A DNA stretch of 64,000 nt from Phaeobacter sp. G2 (GTDB lineage: Bacteria; Pseudomonadota; Alphaproteobacteria; Rhodobacterales; Rhodobacteraceae): contig CP104100.1 in NCBI GenBank assembly GCA_025163595.1, positions 1,798,001-1,862,000 on the forward strand. Reading direction: 5' to 3'. Shown here one piece after another: positions 33,959 through 41,516 of this stretch. The position numbers were made by a program, and so were the translations under genes. The notes under the pieces are model-generated. The model was given only the letters and a program-made list of their open reading frames with translations. It was not told the DNA's origin and did not search any database. The number at the start of each line of letters is the position of its first letter. The stretch's first letter is position 1.

Positions 33959-34148
33959 GGCGGTGTTGCCGCCGCCAAATGTGCCTGCCGATCTGCTGCA
34001 ACCCTGCGCGGGATACACCGGGCCAGTGCCGCAATCTGAGGGTCAGATCTCGGATGCCCTGATTGCCGAGGCGCGCGGGCGGTCCTGCGCCAATGGCAAG
34101 CTGGCCGCAGTGGCTGAGATTCTGGCCGCGCCAAACTTTGAAGACTGA
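33897..34148 (+). CDS. Outer-membrane spanin lipoprotein (Rz1-like), overlapping Rz
   Basis: 83 residues from ATG 33897 with GGAGG upstream, in a different frame from Rz, overlapping its last 62 bases. Signal peptide with lipobox LLAGC (lipidated Cys at residue 15), then a proline-rich start (VLPPPNVPADLLQP), as in Rz1 proteins. This is the last gene of the lysis cassette; cargo genes follow. Confidence 0.85.
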   Translation: MRLYPLCLLLLLAGCSQPVREAVLPPPNVPADLLQPCAGYTGPVPQSEGQISDALIAEARGRSCANGKLAAVAEILAAPNFED

Positions 34149-34478
34149 TCCTGACCTGCCACCGCTGCTGGACCGCGAATTTTGAACAGCTACAATAAGG
34201 CAACACTCGTTGACAACGGGCGGATTGCGGACATTAGCTGCACCTGCGAGAGCTCCGGGACGGACAGACTGAAGCAGCCGTTCCAAACCATCTCAAGCGG
34301 ATCCCATATGCTGCGCCACGCGCCAAGGTCGGCTGTGCGCAGGTAGTGTATTTTGCAAGGTTTGTCGGATGACTCGAAATGGAAACTCGACAGAATGCAT
34401 TATTGGGACTTGGGCTTTGTCTGATGTTAGCATATGTTCGCGCTAGGCGTGTGCGTCTAATTTGAGTAGGAAACCGAT
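34149..34478. other. Intergenic region with one copy of a degenerate dispersed repeat
   Basis: No gene seen in these 330 bases. 34328-34369 (GTCGGCTGTGCGCAGG..., ending in TTTGCAAGG and GTCGGAT) resembles 37361-37397 with a few changes and a small gap. The region separates the lysis operon from the ParA gene and must hold the promoter for the latter. Confidence 0.5.
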
Positions 34479-35585
34479 ATGAAGATACTAACAATCTTTA
34501 ACAACAAAGGAGGTGTTGGAAAAACAACGCTGACCTACCACCTTGCCCATGCATTGGCTGAAGTTGGTAAAAAGGTTTTGATGATCGACCTCGATCCGCA
34601 GTGCAACCTAACAATTTATTCACTGGCTGAGAGCGAAATCGCTGAAATTTGGCAACCTGAAGACACCTTTATTGATGATTTCAAGTCTGCTCGAACAGCC
34701 ATGGACCAAAATGATTTTGACAAAACTTGCTCAAATCCTCGCTCGATACATTTCATGTTGAAGCCGATAGAAGATGGAACAGAAGAGCTCAAAGAGCTTC
34801 CTCCTCCGGTAAAGTTAAGCAATAATCTCGATCTAATTCCGGGGCGCCTAACGCTTCATATGTTTGAAAGCAAAGTCGCGGAAAGATTCAGTCAAGTTTA
34901 TTCTGGAGACCCTCTAGCAATTAGAACCGCAACTAGCGTTCGATCAATTGCCGAAGAGTACACAAAGCTTCATAAGTACGATGTAGTCATAATTGACACA
35001 TCTCCCTCTTTGGGTGCTCTCAATCGGAACATTTTGAGCCAAGCTGACGGGTTTATCATTCCTGCAAACCCTGACCTTTTTTCGCTGTATGGTATTAGAA
35101 ATATTGGGTCAGCACTTGCGCTGTGGAAGAAACAGTACGACAGTATTTTCGCTCTACTTTCAGATGCCAAGCGACATAATTTCTCTGAGAAATTTGTACG
35201 CTTCCTAGGTTTTACTTTGTACAATGCTCGGCGATTGCAGGGCTCAAAAACTACGAATGAATTAGGCATAGCCAAAGCCCACTATAACTACGCCAAACAA
35301 ATTCCAGAAACTATTATCTCTGTATTATCACAATCTCAAATGGCTCCCTTAGATAAAAAATCTTTTGAAGGCAGTATAGGCGAGGGTGCAGTCATCCATG
35401 GCCACAACACTCTTCCCAGTATGGCGCAAAAGTATCACCTACCTATGTGGAAGTTACCTACTGCGACCGATTTAGAATCCGGAGATGCATCTACAATTGT
35501 AGGAAACCGAAAGATTTATGAAGCTACACAGGAAGCGTACGTAAAGTTTGCTGTGGATGTAATTTCTAGGCTTGAGGTGTTGTAA
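34479..35585 (+). CDS. ParA-family ATPase, cargo gene paired with a RelA/SpoT protein
   Basis: 368 residues. Deviant Walker A NNKGGVGKTT at 8-17, the switch strand MIDLDPQCN at about 36-43, and a Walker-B-like VIIDTSPSLGALNRNIL later. This is the ParA/Soj/MinD fold, here with a long insertion between the first and second motifs. There is no ParB gene nearby, so plasmid-type partitioning is unlikely. The next gene starts on the base after its stop, so the two are one unit. Codon use and AT content differ from the phage operon. It may be a regulatory or sensor ATPase for its partner. Confidence 0.88.
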   Translation: MKILTIFNNKGGVGKTTLTYHLAHALAEVGKKVLMIDLDPQCNLTIYSLAESEIAEIWQPEDTFIDDFKSARTAMDQNDFDKTCSNPRSIHFMLKPIEDGTEELKELPPPVKLSNNLDLIPGRLTLHMFESKVAERFSQVYSGDPLAIRTATSVRSIAEEYTKLHKYDVVIIDTSPSLGALNRNILSQADGFIIPANPDLFSLYGIRNIGSALALWKKQYDSIFALLSDAKRHNFSEKFVRFLGFTLYNARRLQGSKTTNELGIAKAHYNYAKQIPETIISVLSQSQMAPLDKKSFEGSIGEGAVIHGHNTLPSMAQKYHLPMWKLPTATDLESGDASTIVGNRKIYEATQEAYVKFAVDVISRLEVL

Positions 35586-36272
35586 ATGGATGATTCCGAA
35601 TGGGCGGCTTTCCAAGAGGAGCTTGATAATAAACTTCCTGACACTAAGCTTTTTATGAACGGAGTTAGCAATTTCTTCGAATCGCACCCGAGCGTGAGGC
35701 TGGAGGGGAGTTCGGTCATCCATTCGATGAAGTATAGAATGAAAGACTTAAATCACCTGAGGGAAAAGGTAACCCGCAAGAAAGCTGAAGGGAGAGATAT
35801 CAGCCCCCATAATTTATTTGAGACGGTAACCGACCTTGCTGGTGTTCGCTTGCTGCTATTATTTCAAGAAGATTTTGGAGTGATTGATAAAAGTATTCGC
35901 GATAGAGTCGGCGGGCAAGATTGGGTTCTACACGAGAAACCGAAAGCTTTTACATGGGACCCCGAGGCCACTAGGTATTTTGACGGATTTGACTTGGACA
36001 TAATACAGCGTGATACAAGCTACACTAGCGTTCATTATCTTTTGAAGCCTCGCGCGGATTCGCATGTTTGCTGTGAGCTTCAGGTGAGAACCCTATTCGA
36101 AGAAATTTGGGGCGAGATTGATCATAGAATAAACTATCCTACGCCGACAGCTAATGTTGCTTGCCGTGAGCAACTTATGGTTTTGTCGAAAATTGTAGGC
36201 GCTGGAAGTCGTCTGGTGGACTCAATCCAACGTTCCTTGTTGCACGAAGACGGAGAAGCACCCGAGAATTAG
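35586..36272 (+). CDS. RelA/SpoT-type nucleotide pyrophosphokinase domain protein
   Basis: 228 residues, single domain. Synthetase signatures are visible: HSMKYRMKDLNHLREKV (R51, K53, K61), TDLAGVRLLLL with D83, YTSVHYLL (146-152), and CELQVRTLFEEIWGEIDH with E164, Q166, R168 and H180. No HD hydrolase, TGS or ACT domain is present, so it is like small alarmone synthetases or the toxSAS toxins. The usual K-x-N-G-Y loop is shortened to RDTSYTSVH, so the substrate could differ from GTP/GDP. Joined without a gap to the ParA-like gene. Confidence 0.85.
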   Translation: MDDSEWAAFQEELDNKLPDTKLFMNGVSNFFESHPSVRLEGSSVIHSMKYRMKDLNHLREKVTRKKAEGRDISPHNLFETVTDLAGVRLLLLFQEDFGVIDKSIRDRVGGQDWVLHEKPKAFTWDPEATRYFDGFDLDIIQRDTSYTSVHYLLKPRADSHVCCELQVRTLFEEIWGEIDHRINYPTPTANVACREQLMVLSKIVGAGSRLVDSIQRSLLHEDGEAPEN

Positions 36273-36429
36273 GTAATATACGTTTGCTTCGGACTGACAG
36301 CAGTCAACCAGGTGGGCCGATCAGACCGGCGACAGAGTGTTCAGGGTGAAAACCACACGCTGCACCGCCGCAAGGCGGCTTTGAGCCCACTTTACCGGAT
36401 GCCGCACCATCAATGAAGGTCCGGTTAAC

Positions 36430-36933
36430 TCAAAGTTTCGTGTCAACGTGATGCATCACCACATTGAATCCTTCCTCAGGTGAAGGAGCGACGAAGTGTT
36501 TCGAAATTTGTCGGAATTGCTCTTCTGTTGCCGCAAATGGATGATCGCCTTGAGCATTGCGAGCATGAAGCCGCGCGATACAGACTTCGTCAGGGACATC
36601 TAAAACGTGAAGTTTGTGTGCAGCCTTCGTCTGTTCCAAGATGTCCCGCATCCAATCACGCGAAGCAATCGTGTTTGCTTGGAAGTCCAAAACGACTGAA
36701 ATTCCCTCATGTAGCAATGAGACGACGTGTGGTCCCATGACCTCGCGAAACTTTGACATGCACCGCATGTAGTCCGAAATCGACGACATTTCTTCAGAAT
36801 AAAGACCATTCAGCCATTCATCTTCAGCAATCACAATAGTTCCTGCCGTGCGACTAAGTTGGGCAGTCAGAGTGGATTTTCCAGAAGCAATTTTTCCGCA
36901 CAACAGGTGCAGAGTTGGCGTTGTCGAGGACAT
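36430..36933 (-). CDS. P-loop kinase-like ATP-binding protein (prophage cargo)
   Basis: 167 residues. Walker A CGKIASGKST (about 12-21), then EDEWLNGLY (about 37-45) and the VVLDFQAN strand, the layout of small zeta-toxin-like or chloramphenicol-phosphotransferase-like kinases. The end HDV/HVLDVPDEVCIARLHARN has the usual lid arginines. It is similar in build to the chromosomal protein at 857-1369. A 9-bp tandem repeat lies just upstream of its start. Substrate unknown; it faces leftward, opposite to the ParA/RelA pair. Confidence 0.65.
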   Translation of the reverse strand: MSSTTPTLHLLCGKIASGKSTLTAQLSRTAGTIVIAEDEWLNGLYSEEMSSISDYMRCMSKFREVMGPHVVSLLHEGISVVLDFQANTIASRDWMRDILEQTKAAHKLHVLDVPDEVCIARLHARNAQGDHPFAATEEQFRQISKHFVAPSPEEGFNVVMHHVDTKL

Positions 36934-36951
36934 ATGAATAACCTTGTTCAG

Positions 36952-37001
36952 CGCAGCGTGCGCAGCGTGCGCAGCGTGCGCAGCGTGCGCAGCGTGCGCA
37001 G
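36952..37001. repeat. Tandem repeat, five copies of CGCAGCGTG plus a partial
   Basis: Five perfect 9-base units at 36952-36996 and a partial sixth (CGCAG). They begin 19 bases upstream of the leftward kinase gene's ATG, where its promoter and leader must lie. Copy number changes could alter promoter spacing and so expression; this is inference. Confidence 0.9.
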
Positions 37002-37483
37002 TTGACGTTCAAATACGAGTTAGCCCGGCCCGGTTTTCAGACCGGGAAGGTAATTCGATTTTGGCCCTGACGACCAAAGTTCTGAACCAAGGTTTTCATG
37101 CGCCTTTAATGACACGTGGGGTTCTTATTGTCTATCGGTGAAGCAGACCTTGGCGCAGCCGCAGCGAATGCACCGTTTGTCCCGCACTGCTGCCTCTGGC
37201 CAACAAAAATGCTGCACAATGTGTTGAACGGCTGCTTCGGGGAAGCTGCAACGCAGCGCTTGTACATCTGGTCAACGGCGGCTCTGGGCCGTTCTCGTCG
37301 ATGAGGCTGGTCAGGACATAAGGGGCAGGGATCTAGCTTGTGCCAGACAAAGTGTTGACGTCGGCTGTGCGCAGGAAGCGGAGTTTGCAAAGTCGGATAG
37401 CAATCAGAAAGTGGCCTCTGCTACACCAGAAGCGAACTCACCATAGCGAAGTGGTTATGGGCAACTAGGAAGGGGGCCACTCA
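37002..37483. other. Non-coding stretch with decayed repeat sequence
   Basis: I see no credible gene. 37361-37397 is the second copy of the degenerate element also found at 34328-34369. The part at 37270-37320 (GGCGGCTCTGGGCCGTTCTCGTCGATGAGG) has no partner in this window but looks like decayed intergenic sequence. The promoter of the DUF5677 gene should lie at its right end. Confidence 0.4.
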
Positions 37484-38728
37484 ATGGACAAAATGAAAAA
37501 AGTACTTGAGGCGGAAATAGAGAAAATTCCGCGCCATTTCACGCGTCTAGCTCTTAAGAGAAAACTCGAGGAACAAGGGGTCAAGGATAGAGACGCGATT
37601 GAAGCATTCGTGGATCACGTTCTCTCCGGCAAAGAAGAGGCTTTCGAGTGGGATGGCGGTGATAACGTTCCAGAAAAGATAGCTATTGAATTTACGGATC
37701 AGGACGGCGACGAAATACTGGAAAAGATGAATGATTTCTTGAACAAAGGCTTGCCGAAATTAATCCATGGATCAATCGAGGATGGTGCCAAGAGCATCGT
37801 CAAAGACCTCGAGAAACGCTGGCCAGAAGTAAAGTTAAATGAGAAATACGAAACTAGACATTTCAGCGATCGAATTGATCTACGCTGGTCTAAAGGGCTG
37901 GACCCACTTCGAATGATGCTTATCGCGTCGCGCGAGATAGGTGAGGTCTTTTCCGGAAAACTCGTTAAGTCGAAAGCCAAGAGGGGAAAACTAAGGCGGG
38001 AGGCGCTCATGATTCTGCATGCGCGCGCTTGCCAAACCACGCGGGAGATCTTGACACTAATCGAAAGCGGTTTCCCCGATGGTGCTTACGCCCGATGGCG
38101 CACCCTTTACGAAATCACAGTAGTCGCCTTCTTTATTTCTCGGTTTGGCGATGAGGCAGCAAAGCGTTACATCGCACACGACGTTGTCAGCGCGAGAGAT
38201 TTGCTTGAAAACGAGTTCAAGTTTGCCGGGGAGGTGTTCGATCCCAGTTCGCTTGAAGGACCAGCGAAGCAGATTGAGGACGATTATGAGGCGGTCGTAG
38301 AACTATTTGGAAGATCATTTAAAGGGCCCTATGGTTGGGCAGCAGACAGCCTCGGCTGTAAAGCACCGCGCTTCCAAGATTTGGAGCAAGCGGTGGATTG
38401 GGGAGCACTTCCTCAGGAATATAAATGGTCGAGTTTAAAAGTTCACGCAGGGAGCGCCGGCACACTGAGGACGCTGGGCTCAATTCTTGGAGATAAGATA
38501 ATTCATTCAGGCGCAACCAACGCAGGTTTGCAGACACCAGCGATTCACACTGCGTCTTCCCTCCTGCAGATCACCAGCCTTATCTTTCCGAAATCACATC
38601 AACTTGAAACGGCAGTTCAATTAAAAGCTCTTGTAATTTTACGTGACAATGTCGTGAAGGAATGTCGAAAAGCAGCACGAAAACTCGAGAGAGATGAATT
38701 AAAAAATCGCACCGTCTCTGGTCAGTAA
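37484..38728 (+). CDS. DUF5677 domain protein (prophage cargo)
   Basis: 414 residues with AGGAAGGGGG upstream of ATG 37484. N-terminal helical region of about 130 residues, then a central DUF5677-like domain: LMILHARACQTTREILTLIE, GFPDGAYARWRTLYEITVVA, FISRFGDEAAKRYIAHD, and later KVHAGSAGTLRTLG and HSGATNAGLQTPAIH. The conserved Arg/His pattern in a helical bundle recalls HEPN-type RNases, but I cannot assign a catalytic motif. Often found in mobile islands. Its function is unknown. Confidence 0.7.
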   Translation: MDKMKKVLEAEIEKIPRHFTRLALKRKLEEQGVKDRDAIEAFVDHVLSGKEEAFEWDGGDNVPEKIAIEFTDQDGDEILEKMNDFLNKGLPKLIHGSIEDGAKSIVKDLEKRWPEVKLNEKYETRHFSDRIDLRWSKGLDPLRMMLIASREIGEVFSGKLVKSKAKRGKLRREALMILHARACQTTREILTLIESGFPDGAYARWRTLYEITVVAFFISRFGDEAAKRYIAHDVVSARDLLENEFKFAGEVFDPSSLEGPAKQIEDDYEAVVELFGRSFKGPYGWAADSLGCKAPRFQDLEQAVDWGALPQEYKWSSLKVHAGSAGTLRTLGSILGDKIIHSGATNAGLQTPAIHTASSLLQITSLIFPKSHQLETAVQLKALVILRDNVVKECRKAARKLERDELKNRTVSGQ

Positions 38729-38872
38729 GCGCCAAGTGCCAATGTACTTGAAGCAATAACCGAAGGAACGTAACCGTTTCTAAGTCCTCTCGAAATCGCA
38801 TACTCGCGGTCGCGTCCGCTTCGGGCTGAGAGCAGGCTTCCATGGTCAGGTCGTGAACTATATGACGCCTCT

Positions 38873-39142
38873 ATGTTAAAGCGCGGTGGAACAAAGCTCC
38901 AAGTTATCGACCAGCACAAGCTCTATGTGATGTGCAAGTGCGGGCATGCGGATTCGGTCTGGATGCGCGATATCATCAGGAAGCTCGGCAATCAGATGAC
39001 GGTTGGCTTTGCTATCGACAAGATGCGCTTCTCCAAGTTTGGTATGAAGAACGTCAAGGAAAACCGGATCACCTACCGAGGCGGATCCGCTGATGCGATG
39101 CGGTCAGCGGACCAATCACGCCCCAGAGAATATGACGGGTGA
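38873..39142 (+). pseudogene. Zinc-ribbon-like protein with degenerated cysteines
   Basis: 89 codons. The first knuckle is intact (YVMCKCGHADSV), but the second reads KMRFSKFGMKNVKENRITYRG, where related proteins as I know them have C-x-x-C (R-C-S-K-C-G). Both Cys positions are Phe, each one base change away (TGC to TTC). The zinc site would be lost, so the gene is probably decayed. It is the last coding-like sequence before the right attachment site. Confidence 0.5.
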
Positions 39143-39215
39143 GAAAAGAACAATGTGCAACACTAGGACTGGTCAAGCATAGGCCGTAACTGGAAGAGGG
39201 GTGAGCAAAGAAATT

Positions 39216-39278
39216 GCGGTACACCTTCAATGTAACCCATTGAAACTCAATGATCACCTTGGGCCCGCTGCGGTCCAC
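39216..39278. repeat. Candidate integrase arm-type sites at the right prophage end
   Basis: GCGGTACAC at 39216-39224, within the 13-base word TGCGGTACACCTT shared exactly with 4441-4453 at the left end, and a one-mismatch copy GCGGTCCAC at 39270-39278. They lie 30-90 bases inside the right core, mirroring the left sites. The arrangement suggests P-arm binding sites used by the integrase. Confidence 0.5.
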
Positions 39279-39307
39279 CACTCCCTTGATTTTATTGAAT
39301 AAAAATT

Positions 39308-39327
39308 GGAAGTGGTGGGCGACCCTG
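39308..39327. repeat. attR: Prophage attachment site, right copy, inside tRNA-Tyr
   Basis: Twenty bases identical to 4360-4379, covering the tRNA-Tyr 3' end (CCA complement, discriminator, acceptor strand and part of the T arm) plus five bases beyond. Integration therefore restores the tRNA, which is intact on the right side. Confidence 0.9.
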
Positions 39328-39396
39328 GAATCGAACCAGGCGTGCGTCTCCGCGAGGGAGTTACAGTCCCCTGCCACACCTTGCGGCCTGTCGCCC
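39313..39396 (-). tRNA. tRNA-Tyr (GTA)
   Basis: 84 bases on the minus strand, with encoded CCA. Acceptor stem GGGCGAC/GTCGCCC, anticodon loop CTGTAAC giving anticodon GTA, a long variable arm (class II, as usual for bacterial tRNA-Tyr) and T loop GGTTCGATTCC. The gene is intact and is the integration target of the prophage on its left. Confidence 0.97.
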
Positions 39397-39515
39397 ACTA
39401 GCAAGTCGCTGTTGACCTGCTGTGGGGGGGTGATTACTAGCGCACCTAAGGGGCGTCAACAGAAAAAGCGCAAGTTTTTTGCCCGAACCTGAAATTCCTT
39501 TTGCTGGAGAGAACG

Positions 39516-40307
39516 ATGTCCAAGAAACCCACGAAGAAGCCCCAGTGGGTGATCGAAAAGGAGCAGAACAAAAAGGCCGGAGGCACTGAGACCGTCTGGC
39601 TCTTTGGGCTGCATGCTGTGCGCGATGCGCTGATGAACCCGAAGCGGAAAAAATTACGTCTTATCGTAACATTGAATGCCCAGAACAAACTGGAAGACGC
39701 CATCGCTGCTGCCGGGATAGATCCGGAACTGGTAGAACCGCGCAAGTTCAACGCGCCGCTGGATCCTAATTCGGTGCACCAGGGGGCGGCTCTGGAAGTG
39801 ATGCCACTGAGCTGGGGGTCTTTGTCGGAAAACTGTATCGGTGCTGAGATCCCGCGGGTGATTTTGCTGGATCGGGTGACCGACCCGCATAATGTCGGAG
39901 CCATTCTGCGCTCTGCCGAAGTGTTTGGCGCCAGCGCCGTCATCGGCACCCGGCACCATTCGGCACCCGAAACCGGTGCCCTGGCCAAAACTGCGAGCGG
40001 CGCGCTGGAGCGCCAACCCTATCTGCGGATGCGCAATCTGGCCGACACGATTACCGAGCTGCAGAACATGGGCTATGTGGTGCTGGGGCTGGATGGTGAG
40101 GCAGAACAGACCATCGAGAGCTGTCTTGCGGGGCGTAAGGATCTGCCCGTTGCGCTTGTCCTTGGCGCCGAAGGCCCTGGGCTGCGACAAAAAACCAAAG
40201 AAACTGTTGATCACTTGGTGAAAATTGACGCAGCGGGCGGGTTTGGTTCGCTCAACGTCTCAAATGCCGCCGCGATCGCCCTATATGCCAGCTTAGAGCG
40301 GTCCTGA
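39516..40307 (+). CDS. rlmB: 23S rRNA 2'-O-methyltransferase, TrmH/SpoU family (RlmB-like)
   Basis: 263 residues from ATG 39516, preceded by GGAGAGAA. A substrate-binding N-domain (WLFGLHAVRDALMNP, about 26-40) precedes the SPOUT domain. The trefoil-knot motifs are clear: motif 1 LLDRVTDPHNVGAILRSAEVFGA (about 117-139), motif 2 LVLGAEGPGLR (about 218-228) and motif 3 GSLNVSNAAAIALY (about 248-261). RlmB methylates G2251 in the 23S rRNA peptidyl-transferase loop. Independent gene next to tRNA-Tyr. Confidence 0.9.
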   Translation: MSKKPTKKPQWVIEKEQNKKAGGTETVWLFGLHAVRDALMNPKRKKLRLIVTLNAQNKLEDAIAAAGIDPELVEPRKFNAPLDPNSVHQGAALEVMPLSWGSLSENCIGAEIPRVILLDRVTDPHNVGAILRSAEVFGASAVIGTRHHSAPETGALAKTASGALERQPYLRMRNLADTITELQNMGYVVLGLDGEAEQTIESCLAGRKDLPVALVLGAEGPGLRQKTKETVDHLVKIDAAGGFGSLNVSNAAAIALYASLERS

Positions 40308-40339
40308 GATCGCACAACAGTACAAAGGCGGACGGCGAG

Positions 40340-40708
40340 ATGGCACAAAGCGGAACCCATGGTGGCAAAATACTGAGTTGCTGCTATTGCGGCGTGCAAT
40401 CGAGCTTCATGCCCTGCAAAACAGAGAGTGGCATTTCAGCCCTGATCTGTGGAACCTGCGGCGCACCTTTGGCCAGCCAGAAAGCACGCCCCCTGACACC
40501 CGGAAAGGGGGCGCGGCTGCCATCGGCAACGGCGCTTGACAGGCCTGCTGCGGCTTTGATCAAGCCCAAGGGCAAAAAGATCAAAGGCGCAAAAGGAAAA
40601 AAGCCGGTTCACAAGAGTGGCAAAGGCAAGAAACCCAAAAAGCGCAAGGGCCTGTTCCAGTCGCTGTTGTCAGAAGCTGTCGATCTGGTTGAGGACATTT
40701 TTGACTGA
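40340..40708 (+). CDS. Small zinc-ribbon protein with Lys-rich tail
   Basis: 122 residues. C-x-x-C pairs at the N-terminus (SCCYCGVQ and LICGTCGAP) could bind one zinc. Residues 70-110 are very rich in Lys and Gly (KGKKIKGAKGKKPVHKSGKG), then a short acidic amphipathic helix ends the protein (LLSEAVDLVEDIFD). The basic stretch suggests nucleic-acid or ribosome binding. It lies 30 bases after the rlmB-like gene and may be cotranscribed. No named family. Confidence 0.65.
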   Translation: MAQSGTHGGKILSCCYCGVQSSFMPCKTESGISALICGTCGAPLASQKARPLTPGKGARLPSATALDRPAAALIKPKGKKIKGAKGKKPVHKSGKGKKPKKRKGLFQSLLSEAVDLVEDIFD

Positions 40709-40809
40709 TTACGCTCACGTTGCGATCACAAAACTGTAACCCATCTATGCAAAACGCCCTTTCTAGGCCAGATTTAGGGCTGTTCTATCTGCATCTTTCG
40801 GAGGTTCCA

Positions 40810-41259
40810 TTGGTTCTGCGCCACACTCTTGTTGCTTTGGTCCTGACCCTAGGTCTGGCGCCGCTGTCTGCGCGGGCAGAGACGCCGATCTTTTCGGCCC
40901 ACGATGGCCTGGCCCTGGATGGCTATGATGTTGTTGCCTTTTTCGAAGGGCAGGGCGCAGTGCTTGGCCGCCAGGAGTTTGCGCTGATGTGGAAGGGCGT
41001 CTTTTGGCGGTTTTCCTCTTCTGGCCATCAGGCGCAGTTTGAGGCGAACCCACGCGCCTATGCACCGGTCTTTGGCGGTTATTGCGCCTATGCGGTGTCG
41101 CAGGGCTACCTTGCCCATGGTGATCCTAGTTTGTGGCGGATCGAAGATGGTGAGTTGTTGTTGCTCAACAACCCCGCTGTTGAGGCGGTCTGGCAGCAGG
41201 AAAAGCCAGAACTGTTGCAGGCGGCGCATGACAATTGGCCCGCAGTTTTGCGCCACTGA
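40810..41259 (+). CDS. Exported YHS-domain protein
   Basis: 149 residues from TTG 40810, chosen because CGGAGGT lies five bases upstream and a signal peptide then starts at once (LRHTLVALVLTLGLAPLSARA). The mature protein has a YHS-type pattern: ALDGYDVVAFFEGQGAVLG, FALMWKGVFWRFSSSGHQAQF, and FGGYCAYAVSQG. YHS domains often occur with metal-handling systems, but this periplasmic subgroup has no assigned role. Confidence 0.8.
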   Translation: MVLRHTLVALVLTLGLAPLSARAETPIFSAHDGLALDGYDVVAFFEGQGAVLGRQEFALMWKGVFWRFSSSGHQAQFEANPRAYAPVFGGYCAYAVSQGYLAHGDPSLWRIEDGELLLLNNPAVEAVWQQEKPELLQAAHDNWPAVLRH

Positions 41260-41395
41260 CGGCTGCCCCCAGGCCGGGTTTGCGAAAAAAGTACCTGTTG
41301 GGATCTTTTTTTTAAATGTTGCCATCCTACATCTATAGGGACTGCGGAGCGGAAACGCCGTAGCTCTTTATCAATGTCCCTCGTTCCACACCTCG

Positions 41396-41427
41396 CGCCC
41401 GGAGCTTTGGCTTCCGGGCGTTTTTTT
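41396..41427 (+). terminator. Strong rho-independent terminator
   Basis: CGCCCGGA-loop-TCCGGGCG followed by seven or more T. It lies 140 bases after the YHS gene, with a separate small hairpin (CTGCGG...CCGTAG, about 41342-41363) before it, so it may also end an unannotated small RNA starting near 41335. The latter is a guess. Confidence 0.85.
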
Positions 41428-41516
41428 GGCCGCTGTTGACGGTGGGCGGCTGTTGCCAGGGCATTTCTGTCGTTTCTGGGCTAGGCCTTGGCGGGAGGGT
41501 CGGCTACCTCTGGTGT

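Larger units (their letters stand above)
4380..39327. mobile_element. Integrated HK97-like siphoviral prophage with cargo genes
   Basis: The element runs between two 20-bp direct repeats (4360-4379 and 39308-39327), the right one being the 3' end of an intact tRNA-Tyr. One repeat plus the interior is about 34.9 kb. It carries a tyrosine integrase at its left end, a divergent repressor/cro-like control region, replication functions, and a full structural set: terminases, portal, S49 protease, capsid, connectors, tail chaperones with frameshift, tape measure, fibre, holin, endolysin and spanins. Genes at 34479-39142 are cargo outside the virion and lysis modules. No structural gene in the late operon is visibly broken, so it may be inducible, though this is not tested. 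Confidence 0.9.

Noticed and set aside
34479..35585. Plasmid-type partition system (parA with parB)
   Set aside because: No ParB-like gene or parS-like inverted repeats nearby; the following gene is a RelA/SpoT protein, so a prophage-plasmid lifestyle is not supported.
36952..37001. Possible CRISPR array
   Set aside because: Units of 9 bases with no spacers; a simple tandem repeat. No cas genes in the window.
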